DNA of 7,143 nucleotides from Zoogloeaceae bacterium (GTDB lineage: Bacteria > Pseudomonadota > Gammaproteobacteria > Burkholderiales > Rhodocyclaceae), in assembly GCA_031267345.1 (NCBI GenBank), contig JAIRZG010000054.1, positions 1 through 7,143 on the forward strand. The letters run 5' to 3'. The notes below the pieces were generated by a model. It was not told the origin of the DNA. It saw only the letters and a program-made list of their open reading frames with translations, and ran no database searches. Shown piece after piece: positions 1 to 6,595 of the stretch (positions within the stretch are counted from its first letter, which is position 1; every line of letters starts with the position of its first letter). The position numbers and the translations under genes are program-made.

Positions 1-108
1 GCTCTGAAGGTCGAATGCGTCGCGGGCTGCAAGATGCCGTGCGAAAAACGTCTGGCGGCTATCACCAGAGCGCGCGAGGCGGCGGACGTGGGAATGGATA
101 CGGATTGA
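1..108 (+). CDS. 3' end of an unrecognised protein (5' end outside window)
   Basis: The first frame is open from the window edge and gives 35 residues ending ...AADVGMDTD before a TGA at 106-108. The visible tail has three cysteines spaced C-x3-C-x3-C (CVAGCKMPC), followed by a charged helix-like stretch rich in Arg, Ala and Glu. The cysteines could bind metal or could be incidental. I do not recognise the family and assign no function. Codon use is consistent with coding, and the frame stops cleanly 16 bp before the end of the convergent Sir2 remnant, which supports a genuine gene end. Too little is visible to say whether the gene upstream is intact. Confidence 0.5.
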   Translation, partial: ALKVECVAGCKMPCEKRLAAITRAREAADVGMDTD

Positions 109-124
109 GGACGTTTGCAAAACG

Positions 125-337
125 CTAAAGCAGGCGCGTTGCAATCGCCTTTAGCCCCTCCAGCCCGCCCATCGCCAGCCCGACATCGCCGGACGGGCGC
201 ACCTGCCGTTCCCTTGCGTTGATGCGAATCAAGGGACAATCCTGTGCTTCGCCAAAGCGACGCACGGTGGGGATCGCCGTACCCGCGCCGATTTCAATGA
301 CCACCAGATGGTTGACTGCCTGCCGCCAGCGGTTGAA
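125..337 (-). pseudogene. Sir2-family NAD-dependent deacetylase, C-terminal remnant
   Basis: Read on the minus strand, this stretch encodes about 70 residues ending in TAG (125-127). The core, HLVVIEIGAGTAIPTVRR, then LIRIN and later GDVGLAMGGLEGLKAI, matches the end of bacterial Sir2-like proteins. In that family the GAGTAIPTVR loop and the following 'LIRIN.RE' strand form part of the NAD-binding Rossmann fold. Everything upstream is missing: the N-terminal glycine-rich NAD loop, the catalytic His region and the zinc cysteines. Recognisable similarity fades around the FNRWRQ residues (about 320-337). The frame stays open to a stop at 383-385 but has no plausible start codon. I infer a dead fragment left by a deletion or rearrangement. 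The identification rests on recalled family motifs. Confidence 0.7.
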
Positions 338-530
338 AATCAGTGAAAATGCCGCAGGGCAAAATCTTGCGGCTGAAAGGGATTATGGTCGGAAGGTGGT
401 TTATCCGCTACCTCCGCCGTTCCTTGCCGTATCGCGGCTTCAGTTTGGCGCCTTCTCCGTCGTAGACACGAATCTTGTTCGCAGGGTATGCTTTGGCGCG
501 CGCATTTCGCGTTCCATATTGATCTCGACC
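338..530. other. Gap without a recognisable gene before the membrane operon
   Basis: Together with the Sir2 remnant this makes a 422-bp stretch (109-530) without an intact recognised gene. The plus frame of the following gene is open here, but its translation resembles no DUF2157 N-terminus and is antisense to the Sir2 remnant, so it is not counted as coding. A 44-codon minus-strand ORF (408-542) ends here; its tail (KIRVYDGEGAKLKPRYGKE) has an ordinary protein-like composition but is not recognised. No convincing promoter or hairpin was seen by eye. The promoter of the operon starting at 531 presumably lies here. Confidence 0.4.
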
Positions 531-1571
531 ATGAATTCTCATCGACTTCAGCTTTTGCTTTGGGCGGAGCAGGGGGCGCTTGATTCGGCGCGTTTGCCGG
601 ATGCGCTACGGTTTGTCGGCGCTTTTCCCACGGCGGACGACTGGCGGCAGTTTGCGGATTGGCTGTTGTTGGCGCTGGCGGTGCTGGCCTTGTCTTCCGG
701 CGTGATTTTCTTTTTTGCCTACAACTGGGACGCACTGGGGCGCTTCAGCCGCTTCGCGCTGGCGGAAGGCGCGTTGGCGCTGGCGCTTTTCGGCGTCTGG
801 CGGCTGGGTTTGGAGCGATCCGGCGGGCAAGCCAGTCTTTTTGCCGCCGCACTATGTCTGGGCGCGTTGTTGGCGCTCTTGGGGCAAACCTACCAGACGG
901 GCGCGGATATCTGGGAACTTTTCGCGTTCTGGTGCGCCCTGCTCCTGCCTTGGGCGCTGTTGGGGCGACAAGCCTTGCTGTGGCTTTTCTTGTTGGCATT
1001 GTTCAATGTCGCGCTTTATCTGTATTTGGGGGGCGCGTCCAGACTGCGCTTCCTCGGTTTTGACTGGCTGCCTCATTTTGCCGCCAATCTGGTGGCGCTG
1101 GCCCTGTGGGAAGGGGTGGCGTGGCGCCTTGCCGAATGGAACCGCCGTTGGGCCTTGCGTCTGACAGCGCTGGCGGTGACGCTCTGTGTGACTTACGACG
1201 CGGTTGTTGGCGTCTGGGTGGTGAAACGCGCCCATGATTTCTATCCCGAGGTCGACGCGTTGATTTTCTATCCCGGGGTCGACGCGCTGATCCTCTGGGC
1301 ACTGTGGGCGGCGGGCTTCGGGTATTTTTACCGCTGCCGCGCGCGCGATTTTTTCATGTTGGTGGCGGTCGCCGCTTCCTTCCTCCTGCTGGCGAATTCG
1401 GCGCTGATTCGCGTCATTGCCGAAAACAGGTTGTTCGACGGAATTGGGACGCTCCCGCTGGCGGGGATGCTCATGATCGGCATTGCCCTGGGGGTTGGCG
1501 TCGGTTTGTGGCGCGTCTATAAAAACATGGCGCGGGAAGATATGCAAAAAATCGCGGGAGAAAGCGCATGA
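531..1571 (+). CDS. DUF2157 polytopic inner-membrane protein
   Basis: This 346-residue protein starts at the ATG at 531. The frame is open much further upstream, but MNSHRLQLLLWAEQG is where similarity to DUF2157 proteins begins. A short soluble N-terminus (1-43) contains the LxxWAEQG and 'LPDAL' helices typical of the family. It is followed by SSGVIFFFAYNWDALGRF (55-72), a hallmark segment, and GQTYQTGAD (118-126). I count about nine or ten hydrophobic segments, roughly at 44-64, 75-92, 102-118, 128-145, 147-166, 183-200, 209-230, 252-268, 274-293 and 308-328. No clear Shine-Dalgarno sequence precedes the ATG. The stop overlaps the next start (ATGA at 1568-1571), so it is co-translated with the DUF4401 gene. 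Residues 237-254 carry a 9-residue tandem duplication. The biochemical function of DUF2157 is unknown. Confidence 0.88.
   Translation: MNSHRLQLLLWAEQGALDSARLPDALRFVGAFPTADDWRQFADWLLLALAVLALSSGVIFFFAYNWDALGRFSRFALAEGALALALFGVWRLGLERSGGQASLFAAALCLGALLALLGQTYQTGADIWELFAFWCALLLPWALLGRQALLWLFLLALFNVALYLYLGGASRLRFLGFDWLPHFAANLVALALWEGVAWRLAEWNRRWALRLTALAVTLCVTYDAVVGVWVVKRAHDFYPEVDALIFYPGVDALILWALWAAGFGYFYRCRARDFFMLVAVAASFLLLANSALIRVIAENRLFDGIGTLPLAGMLMIGIALGVGVGLWRVYKNMAREDMQKIAGESA
1239..1292 (+). repeat. 27-bp in-frame tandem duplication inside the DUF2157 gene
   Basis: Two adjacent 27-bp units (1239-1265 and 1266-1292) encode FYPEVDALI and FYPGVDALI. They match at 24 of 27 positions. The three differences change one residue (Glu to Gly) and leave two codons synonymous. 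The duplication lies in the loop between the predicted seventh and eighth membrane segments and lengthens it by nine residues without breaking the frame. Confidence 0.9.
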
Positions 1572-2671
1572 AGCCGCAGGAACTCTGGAATACGCTGTCT
1601 GCCGCCGATTTTGCGCGGCAGGCGGAAATGCCCGCCATCGCCCCGCGCGCGCCCTGGTACATGGAGGTGGCGCTCTTTCTCGCCCTCTGGATCGGGGCGG
1701 CGATCATCGTGCTTGCGTTTGTGATTTTCTATGAACGTGAATCCTCTGTCATGCTTTTTTCCGGCGTGGCGCTGGGCGCTCTTGCCTGTTGGCTTTTTCG
1801 CGCGCGCCGGGGGCATTTTTTCCTCATCCAGCTTGCCCATGCGGCAAGCTTGTGCGGGGCGGGATTGATTCTGTCTGCATCCGCAATGATGCTTATGGAA
1901 TATATAAACCGGGACGATGCCTTATTTTTCTACCTCCTGCTGGCGTTTTCCCTCCTCGTGTTTTGCGTCATGAATAATTTTGCGCAACGTCTGGCTGCGG
2001 CTTTTGCGGCGCTGTTCGCCATTGCCCTGATTTGCCATGCGCATTGGCGGGATCAGGTTTTATGGCTGGACTGGCTGTACATTGCCTTCAGCTTTAACTT
2101 CGTTCTGGTCTGGTGGATGGAGATGAACACGCGCCATTACCGCCACGGTCAGCTTTGGCGCAGCGTGGGCTACGCGCTGGCCCTGGCCCTGTTTCTGATG
2201 CTTTTTTGCTGGGCGCTGGCGCCGGAATTGCGCCCGTTTGCGGACGCGCGGGAAAACGCGACGGCTTATGATCTGCTGATGCTCCGGCTTTTGCCGGGGC
2301 TGGCGCTGTTCTGGTTTGCCGCGCTGCTCCTGCGCAGGGAAAGCGTGGCGCTGAACCGTCCTCTGGCGTTGATCCTCATGAGCGCCGTGCTCTGCGTTGT
2401 TTTGTTGGGCATAAAAATGCCGTTTATCGCCGTTGCCCTCCTGATCCTCATCACCGGCTTCGCGGTCAATGCGCCCGTGTTGCTGGGCATCGGCATCATC
2501 ATGCTGCTGGCGGTGTTCGCCCAATATTACTACTGGCTGGAAGTGAGCCTTCTGGAGAAGTCGATTTATCTGCTGCTGACGGGCGGCATCCTGCTTCTCT
2601 GCCGTCTGGCGCTTCTGAAAAGCCTGTCCAGTCTGCAAAGCCGCGCGCGCGAGGAGGGCGATCATGTGTAA
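1568..2671 (+). CDS. DUF4401 polytopic inner-membrane protein
   Basis: This 367-residue membrane protein starts at the ATG overlapping the previous stop, with a good Shine-Dalgarno (GGGAG at 1556-1560, 7-base spacer). After a soluble N-terminus of about 30 residues it has roughly ten or eleven hydrophobic segments. The C-terminal block GIGIIMLLAVFAQYYYWLE followed by SLLEKSIYLLLTGG is what I recognise as the DUF4401 signature: a 'FAQYYY.LE..LL.KS..L..TG' pattern leading into the last membrane helix. The protein ends in a short charged tail (SRAREEGDHV). It overlaps the next gene by 8 bp. Its position between DUF2157 and GDYXXLXY genes is the conserved arrangement for this family in Proteobacteria, which supports the call. 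Function is unknown; a membrane complex with its two neighbours is inference. Confidence 0.85.
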   Translation: MKPQELWNTLSAADFARQAEMPAIAPRAPWYMEVALFLALWIGAAIIVLAFVIFYERESSVMLFSGVALGALACWLFRARRGHFFLIQLAHAASLCGAGLILSASAMMLMEYINRDDALFFYLLLAFSLLVFCVMNNFAQRLAAAFAALFAIALICHAHWRDQVLWLDWLYIAFSFNFVLVWWMEMNTRHYRHGQLWRSVGYALALALFLMLFCWALAPELRPFADARENATAYDLLMLRLLPGLALFWFAALLLRRESVALNRPLALILMSAVLCVVLLGIKMPFIAVALLILITGFAVNAPVLLGIGIIMLLAVFAQYYYWLEVSLLEKSIYLLLTGGILLLCRLALLKSLSSLQSRAREEGDHV

Positions 2672-3251
2672 ATCCGGGGTACGCAAGGAACTGGCGCTCA
2701 TCGTCGGCGTACTGATGTTCATCGGCGTCAATTACGTGATTTACAGCCGCGAAACCCTGTTGCGCGAAGGGCGGGCGGTATTTCTGGAACTCGCGCCGGT
2801 CGATCCGCGCTCCCTGATGCAAGGCGATTACATGGCGCTGGATTTTCAGGTAGCGCGGGAAATGGACCGTGAACTCACTTCGGACGACAACCCCCGGCAT
2901 GGCGTCGTGGTGCTGCGTCTGGATGAACGCGGCGTTGGCCATTTTGTTCGCTTCCTCCGGAATGAAGAATGCGCGGCATTGAACGCCGATGAACGCTGCA
3001 TCCGCTACCAGCAACGGAACAGCGGGTTCCAGCTTTCCACCAACGCCTTCTTTTTCCAGGAAGGCACGGGCAGGCGTTACGAAAAGGCGCGCTACGGCGA
3101 ATTCCGCGTCGCCAAAAACGGCGTCGCGCTGCTCAAAACCTTGCGCGACGCGGAATTGCAAGCGCTGGACGACGCGCCGATCAAACCGGTGGATGACAAC
3201 GAAGCCGTTGTCGCCACAGAAGATACGGAAGACGAAGACGACGACGACTAG
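2664..3251 (+). CDS. GDYXXLXY-domain membrane-anchored protein
   Basis: This is a 195-residue protein with a strong Shine-Dalgarno (GAGGAGGG at 2651-2658) inside the end of the DUF4401 gene. One hydrophobic segment (about 9-27) acts as an uncleaved signal-anchor, placing the rest of the protein in the periplasm. The family motif is GDYMALDF (54-61), preceded by LAPVDPRSLMQ, and a second family-like motif RYGEFRV lies at 143-149. Residues 176-195 form an acidic, disordered-looking tail ending EDTEDEDDDD, which I regard as a lineage-specific extension. It is the last gene of the three-gene operon. The function of this domain is not established. The pairing of two polytopic proteins with a periplasmic single-anchor protein suggests an envelope complex, by inference only. 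Confidence 0.88.
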   Translation: MCKSGVRKELALIVGVLMFIGVNYVIYSRETLLREGRAVFLELAPVDPRSLMQGDYMALDFQVAREMDRELTSDDNPRHGVVVLRLDERGVGHFVRFLRNEECAALNADERCIRYQQRNSGFQLSTNAFFFQEGTGRRYEKARYGEFRVAKNGVALLKTLRDAELQALDDAPIKPVDDNEAVVATEDTEDEDDDD

Positions 3252-3373
3252 ACCGGCAGGGGGTTGATTTTTAAAGGCGGGAAGCGCGATACACGCTGGC
3301 CGGAAGCCGGAACGCAGGGTTATGAACAGACGGAACGCGGCACGAAGGCATCGAGGATAAAACCAACATCCCG
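3252..3373. other. Convergent intergenic region, no clear terminator
   Basis: This 122-bp gap separates the ends of the plus-strand membrane operon and the minus-strand rfb operon. By eye I find only a weak CCGG-AAG-CCGG hairpin near 3300 and no stem followed by a T-tract in either direction. Termination here may be Rho-dependent or shared, but the sequence does not show it. Confidence 0.5.
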
Positions 3374-4684
3374 CTAAATTCCCACACCGAAAAATCCGCG
3401 CAAACACTGCGCCGAATAGGCGAGCATTTCCTCGGTCAATCCTGGATAGAGACCGATCCAGAAGGTGTCGTTCATGATCCGGTCGGCATTGGCGAGATCG
3501 CCGGAGACGCGGTATTCGCGGCCTTGCATATAGGGTTGGCGGGTGAGGTTGCCGGCAAAAAGCAGGCGGACGCCGATTTTGCGCTGGTCCAGGTAGTTGA
3601 GCAGATCGACGCGCCGGGTTTTGGCCTGCGCTTGCAGGGTGACGGGATAGCCGAACCACGCCGGGTCGCTCATGGGCGTGGCTTGCGGCAGCGCGAAAAA
3701 TTCCCCGACATCCGCCAGCGCGCGCGTGAGGCAGGCGAAATTCCTTTTGCGCGCGGAAATAAAATCTTCCAGGCGGTCGAGTTGCGCCAGTCCCACGGCA
3801 GCCTGCATGTCGGAGATTTTGAGGTTGTAGCCCAGGTGTGAATAGACGTATTTATGGTCGTAGCCAGCGGGCAGGTCCGGCCATTCCCGTTGAAAACGCT
3901 TGCCGCAGGTGTTGTCGCGCCCCGGCGCGCACCAGCAGTCGCGTCCCCAGTCGCGCAGGGATTCGAGCGCGCGTTTCAGGGTGGGATTGTTGGTCAGCGC
4001 CGCGCCGCCTTCGCCCATGGTGATATGGTGCGCGGGGTAAAAGGAAAGGGTGGCGATGTCGCCGAAGGTTCCCGTTTTTTTGCCCTGATGGGTGGAACCC
4101 AGCGCGTCACAGCAATCTTCCACCAGCCAGAGGCCATGTTGATCGGCAAGGGCGCGGATTTCCGCCGCCGCGAAGGGATTGCCCAAGGTATGCGCCAGCA
4201 TGATGGCGCGGGTTTTCGGGGTGATGGCGGCGGCAACGACCTTGGCGGTCGGGTTGTAGGTGGCGAGTTCGGAATCGACAAAGACCGGAATCAGGCGGTT
4301 TTGCAGGATGGGATTGACTGTGGTCGGAAAACCGGCGGCGGCGGTAATCACTTCGTCGCCGGGTTTCAGGGCGCGTTCGCCCAAAAGCGGCGAGGTCAGG
4401 GCGGAAATCGCCAGCAGATTGGCCGATGAACCGGAATTGCAGGTGAGCGCGAAATCGACGCCAAGAAACTGCCCCAGCTTTTCCTCAAAGGTGGCGTTGA
4501 ACCGTCCGGTGGTCAACCAGCCCTCCAGCGCTGCTTCGACCATGTATTCCATTTCCGGCGCGCCCAGCACCTTGCCGGAAGGCGGTACGGGCGTTACGCC
4601 GGGGACAAAGGCGGACGCGGGCCGACTTTCCGCATAGGCGCGGACAAGCTCCAGAATTTGCGCGCGCAGGTCTCTCTGTGTCAT
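3374..4684 (-). CDS. rfbH: CDP-6-deoxy-L-threo-D-glycero-4-hexulose-3-dehydrase (E1)
   Basis: RfbH (DdhC/AscC, E1) is 436 residues, the usual family length. It removes the C-3 hydroxyl of CDP-4-keto-6-deoxy-D-glucose using pyridoxamine phosphate and a [2Fe-2S] cluster, the committing step to 3,6-dideoxyhexoses. It has the aspartate aminotransferase fold of sugar aminotransferases but lacks the PLP lysine. The loop FYPAHHITMGEGG carries His220 at that site, the E1 hallmark. The cluster cysteines C192, C250, C252 and C260 fit the E1 pattern C-x57-C-x1-C-x7-C exactly. Other landmarks are TCNSGSSANL (81-90) for phosphate binding and VEDCCDALGS (188-197). The start overlaps the rfbG stop (ATGA), implying translational coupling. 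Its reductase partner (DdhD/RfbI) is not in the window. It appears intact and functional. Confidence 0.95.
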   Translation of the reverse strand: MTQRDLRAQILELVRAYAESRPASAFVPGVTPVPPSGKVLGAPEMEYMVEAALEGWLTTGRFNATFEEKLGQFLGVDFALTCNSGSSANLLAISALTSPLLGERALKPGDEVITAAAGFPTTVNPILQNRLIPVFVDSELATYNPTAKVVAAAITPKTRAIMLAHTLGNPFAAAEIRALADQHGLWLVEDCCDALGSTHQGKKTGTFGDIATLSFYPAHHITMGEGGAALTNNPTLKRALESLRDWGRDCWCAPGRDNTCGKRFQREWPDLPAGYDHKYVYSHLGYNLKISDMQAAVGLAQLDRLEDFISARKRNFACLTRALADVGEFFALPQATPMSDPAWFGYPVTLQAQAKTRRVDLLNYLDQRKIGVRLLFAGNLTRQPYMQGREYRVSGDLANADRIMNDTFWIGLYPGLTEEMLAYSAQCLRGFFGVGI

Positions 4685-5781
4685 GTGGGCGACGCCTGTT
4701 CAAAGGCGGCGATTTGCGCCAGAGTGACGGCGCGCATGTCCTCGCCCGCCTGCCAGGCTTGTTGCCAGCGAGCGATCTCCGCCAGCGCGGCGCGCAGATC
4801 CAGACGCGGACGCCAGCCGAGTCGGGCGCGCGCCTTGGAAGCATCCAGTTTGAGCGCATACGCTTCATGTGGTTGCGATTCCGTCTCGATCTCCCAGTGC
4901 AAGGCGTCCGGCCAGTGCTGCGCCAGCATCTTCGTGATCTGCTGTACGGATTGGGCGTCCGCGTCTGCCGGGCCGAAATTCCAGGCCTCCGCCCAGGCCG
5001 CGCCTTCCGCATAAAGTTTTTCCGCCAGCAAGAGATAACCGGAAAGCGGCTCCAGCACGTGCTGCCAAGGACGAATGGCGCGCGGATTGCGCAGACGCAA
5101 GGGTTGTCGGGCGCTGATGGCCTGCAAAATATCCGGAATCAGTCGATCCTTGCCCCAGTCGCCGCCGCCAATGACGTTCCCGGCGCGCGCCGTGGCGATG
5201 TGGGTTTGCGTCCGGGTCTGCGTCTTTGGCGCAAAAAAGGAACTGCGCCAGGCCGCCGTGACGATTTCGGCGCAGGCCTTGCTGCTGCTGTACGGGTCGT
5301 GACCGCCCAGCGACTCGTTTTCCCGATAGCCCCACAGCCATTCCCGGTTTTCGTAGCACTTGTCGCTGGTAATATTGACGAGCGCGCGCACCGAATCGCT
5401 CTGGCGCACGGCTTCAAGGAGGTGGATAAGCCCCATGACATTGGTGGTGTAAGTCTCCACCGGATCAGCGTAGGACTGGCGCACCAGCGGTTGCGCCGCC
5501 AGATGAAAGAGGATTTCCGGTCGTGCTTCCCGCACTGCCCGATGGATGGCGTCGGCATCGCGTATATCGGCAATGACGGAATGTATGCCTTCTCCCACCC
5601 GCGCCAGATCAAAGAGCGCGGGTGTTGTCGGCGGCGGCAGGGCGAAGCCGGTAATTTTCGCGCCCAGACGGAAAAGCGTCAGCGTCAGCCAACTGCCCTT
5701 GAAGCCGGTGTGTCCGGTGATGAAAACCCGTTTGCCTTGCCAGAATGCGGCGTTCGCGCTGGCGTTCGTCATGGCGTTCAT
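4681..5781 (-). CDS. rfbG: CDP-glucose 4,6-dehydratase
   Basis: RfbG (DdhB) is a cytosolic short-chain dehydrogenase/reductase that converts CDP-D-glucose to CDP-4-keto-6-deoxy-D-glucose using tightly bound NAD. The product is the substrate of RfbH. Visible motifs are the Rossmann loop GHTGFKG (23-29), FHLAAQPLVRQSY (92-104), the catalytic TSDK (138-141) and YSSSK (164-168), then RAGNVIGGGDW (199-209) and RPWQHVLEPLSGYL (237-250), all diagnostic of this dehydratase. I chose the ATG at 5781 (366 residues) because it overlaps the rfbF stop as ATGA. A GTG at 5796 and an ATG at 5772 are alternatives. A low-complexity Thr/Gln stretch (KTQTRTQTH, residues 186-194) sits just before the conserved ATARAGN segment and looks like a local insertion. 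The gene appears intact. Confidence 0.94.
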   Translation of the reverse strand: MNAMTNASANAAFWQGKRVFITGHTGFKGSWLTLTLFRLGAKITGFALPPPTTPALFDLARVGEGIHSVIADIRDADAIHRAVREARPEILFHLAAQPLVRQSYADPVETYTTNVMGLIHLLEAVRQSDSVRALVNITSDKCYENREWLWGYRENESLGGHDPYSSSKACAEIVTAAWRSSFFAPKTQTRTQTHIATARAGNVIGGGDWGKDRLIPDILQAISARQPLRLRNPRAIRPWQHVLEPLSGYLLLAEKLYAEGAAWAEAWNFGPADADAQSVQQITKMLAQHWPDALHWEIETESQPHEAYALKLDASKARARLGWRPRLDLRAALAEIARWQQAWQAGEDMRAVTLAQIAAFEQASPT

Positions 5782-6551
5782 TGCCAGATTTTCCACGGCG
5801 CCTGTCCGGAAGCCCAGAGATTTTCGAGCATGGTCTTGTCGCGCAGGGTATCCATCGGCTGCCAGAAACCATGATGATGCCAGGCGGCTAGCTGCTTTCG
5901 CGCCGCCAGTGTTTTGAGCGGTTCTTCTTCCCAGAACGTCCGGTCGCCTTCGATGAGGTCAAGGACATCTGGCGAGAGCACAAAAAATCCGGCGTTGATA
6001 AAGCCCTCGCCGCCCGCCGGTTTTTCGTCAAAGTGGATAACGCTGTCGCCATCGATGTTCAGCGCGCCAAAGCGACCCGGCGGCAGGGCAGCGGTAATGG
6101 TGGCGAGCCGCCTCTGTTCCTTGTGAAAACGGATGCTGGCGCGGATGTCAATGTTACCCACGCCATCGCCATAGGTGAGGCAAAAATCCTCATCCGGCGC
6201 AAGATAGTTGCGGATGCGTTTGAGACGTCCGCCGGTTTGCGTATTGTCGCCGGTATCCACCAACGTGACGCGCCAGGGTTCGGCGTGGCGTTCGTGCACT
6301 TCCATGTGGTTGTCGACCATGTCGAAGGTGACATCGGAGGTGTGCAGAAAATAGTTGGCGAAATATTCCTTAATCATATAACCCTTGTAGCCCAGACAAA
6401 TAACAAAATCATTGATGTCATGCGCGGAATAGAGTTTGAGGATATGCCAGAGCACAGGCATCCCGCCGATTTCGATCATGGGTTTGGGTTTCAAGTGGGA
6501 TTCTTCGCTGATGCGGGTTCCCAGGCCACCGGCCAGAATGACGGCTTTCAT
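5778..6551 (-). CDS. rfbF: Glucose-1-phosphate cytidylyltransferase
   Basis: RfbF (DdhA) makes CDP-D-glucose and pyrophosphate from CTP and glucose-1-phosphate, the entry step of CDP-3,6-dideoxyhexose synthesis. The 257-residue length equals that of the enterobacterial enzyme. Motifs run MKAVILAGGLGTR (1-13, nucleotide-binding loop), KPKPM (21-25), VICLGYKGYMIKEYFANYF (50-68), TLVDTGDNTQTGGRL (96-110), YGDG (127-130, metal-binding Asp129), PPGRFGAL (157-164), EKP (176-178) and GFWQPMDTLRDK (228-239). The ATG at 6551 starts exactly at the family N-terminus. The frame also extends to a TTG at 6599 overlapping the MinC stop, but that would add 16 atypical residues. No Shine-Dalgarno precedes 6551. 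It is the first gene of the rfbFGH set. Confidence 0.95.
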   Translation of the reverse strand: MKAVILAGGLGTRISEESHLKPKPMIEIGGMPVLWHILKLYSAHDINDFVICLGYKGYMIKEYFANYFLHTSDVTFDMVDNHMEVHERHAEPWRVTLVDTGDNTQTGGRLKRIRNYLAPDEDFCLTYGDGVGNIDIRASIRFHKEQRRLATITAALPPGRFGALNIDGDSVIHFDEKPAGGEGFINAGFFVLSPDVLDLIEGDRTFWEEEPLKTLAARKQLAAWHHHGFWQPMDTLRDKTMLENLWASGQAPWKIWQ

Positions 6552-6595
6552 GTTCAGAATGCAGAATGTGGAAACCGCAAGTATAGCCTGTTTGG

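Noticed and set aside
219..530. Long N-terminal extension of the DUF2157 ORF back to 219
   Set aside because: The added 104 residues do not resemble DUF2157 N-termini and lie antisense to a recognisable Sir2 remnant; the ATG at 531 begins exactly where family similarity begins.
852..1547. 231-codon minus-strand ORF opposite the DUF2157 gene
   Set aside because: The translation is Gln/Arg/Pro-rich, the usual shadow of a hydrophobic GC-rich gene on the other strand; no recognisable motif.
3290..3315. Hairpin candidate between the convergent operons
   Set aside because: The stem is four base pairs with a three-base loop and no adjacent T-tract, so it is not a credible intrinsic terminator.
2499..3659. 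386-codon minus-strand ORF spanning the GDYXXLXY gene and the end of rfbH
   Set aside because: It runs antisense to one well-supported gene and out of frame through another; composition is that of a shadow frame.
4678..5874. 398-codon plus-strand ORF opposite rfbG
   Set aside because: It is fully antisense to a gene with all CDP-glucose 4,6-dehydratase motifs; its length follows from high GC, not coding.
6555..6568. Two tandem copies of CAGAATG just upstream of the rfbF start
   Set aside because: Only two 7-bp copies; too little to claim a phase-variable tract or an operator.
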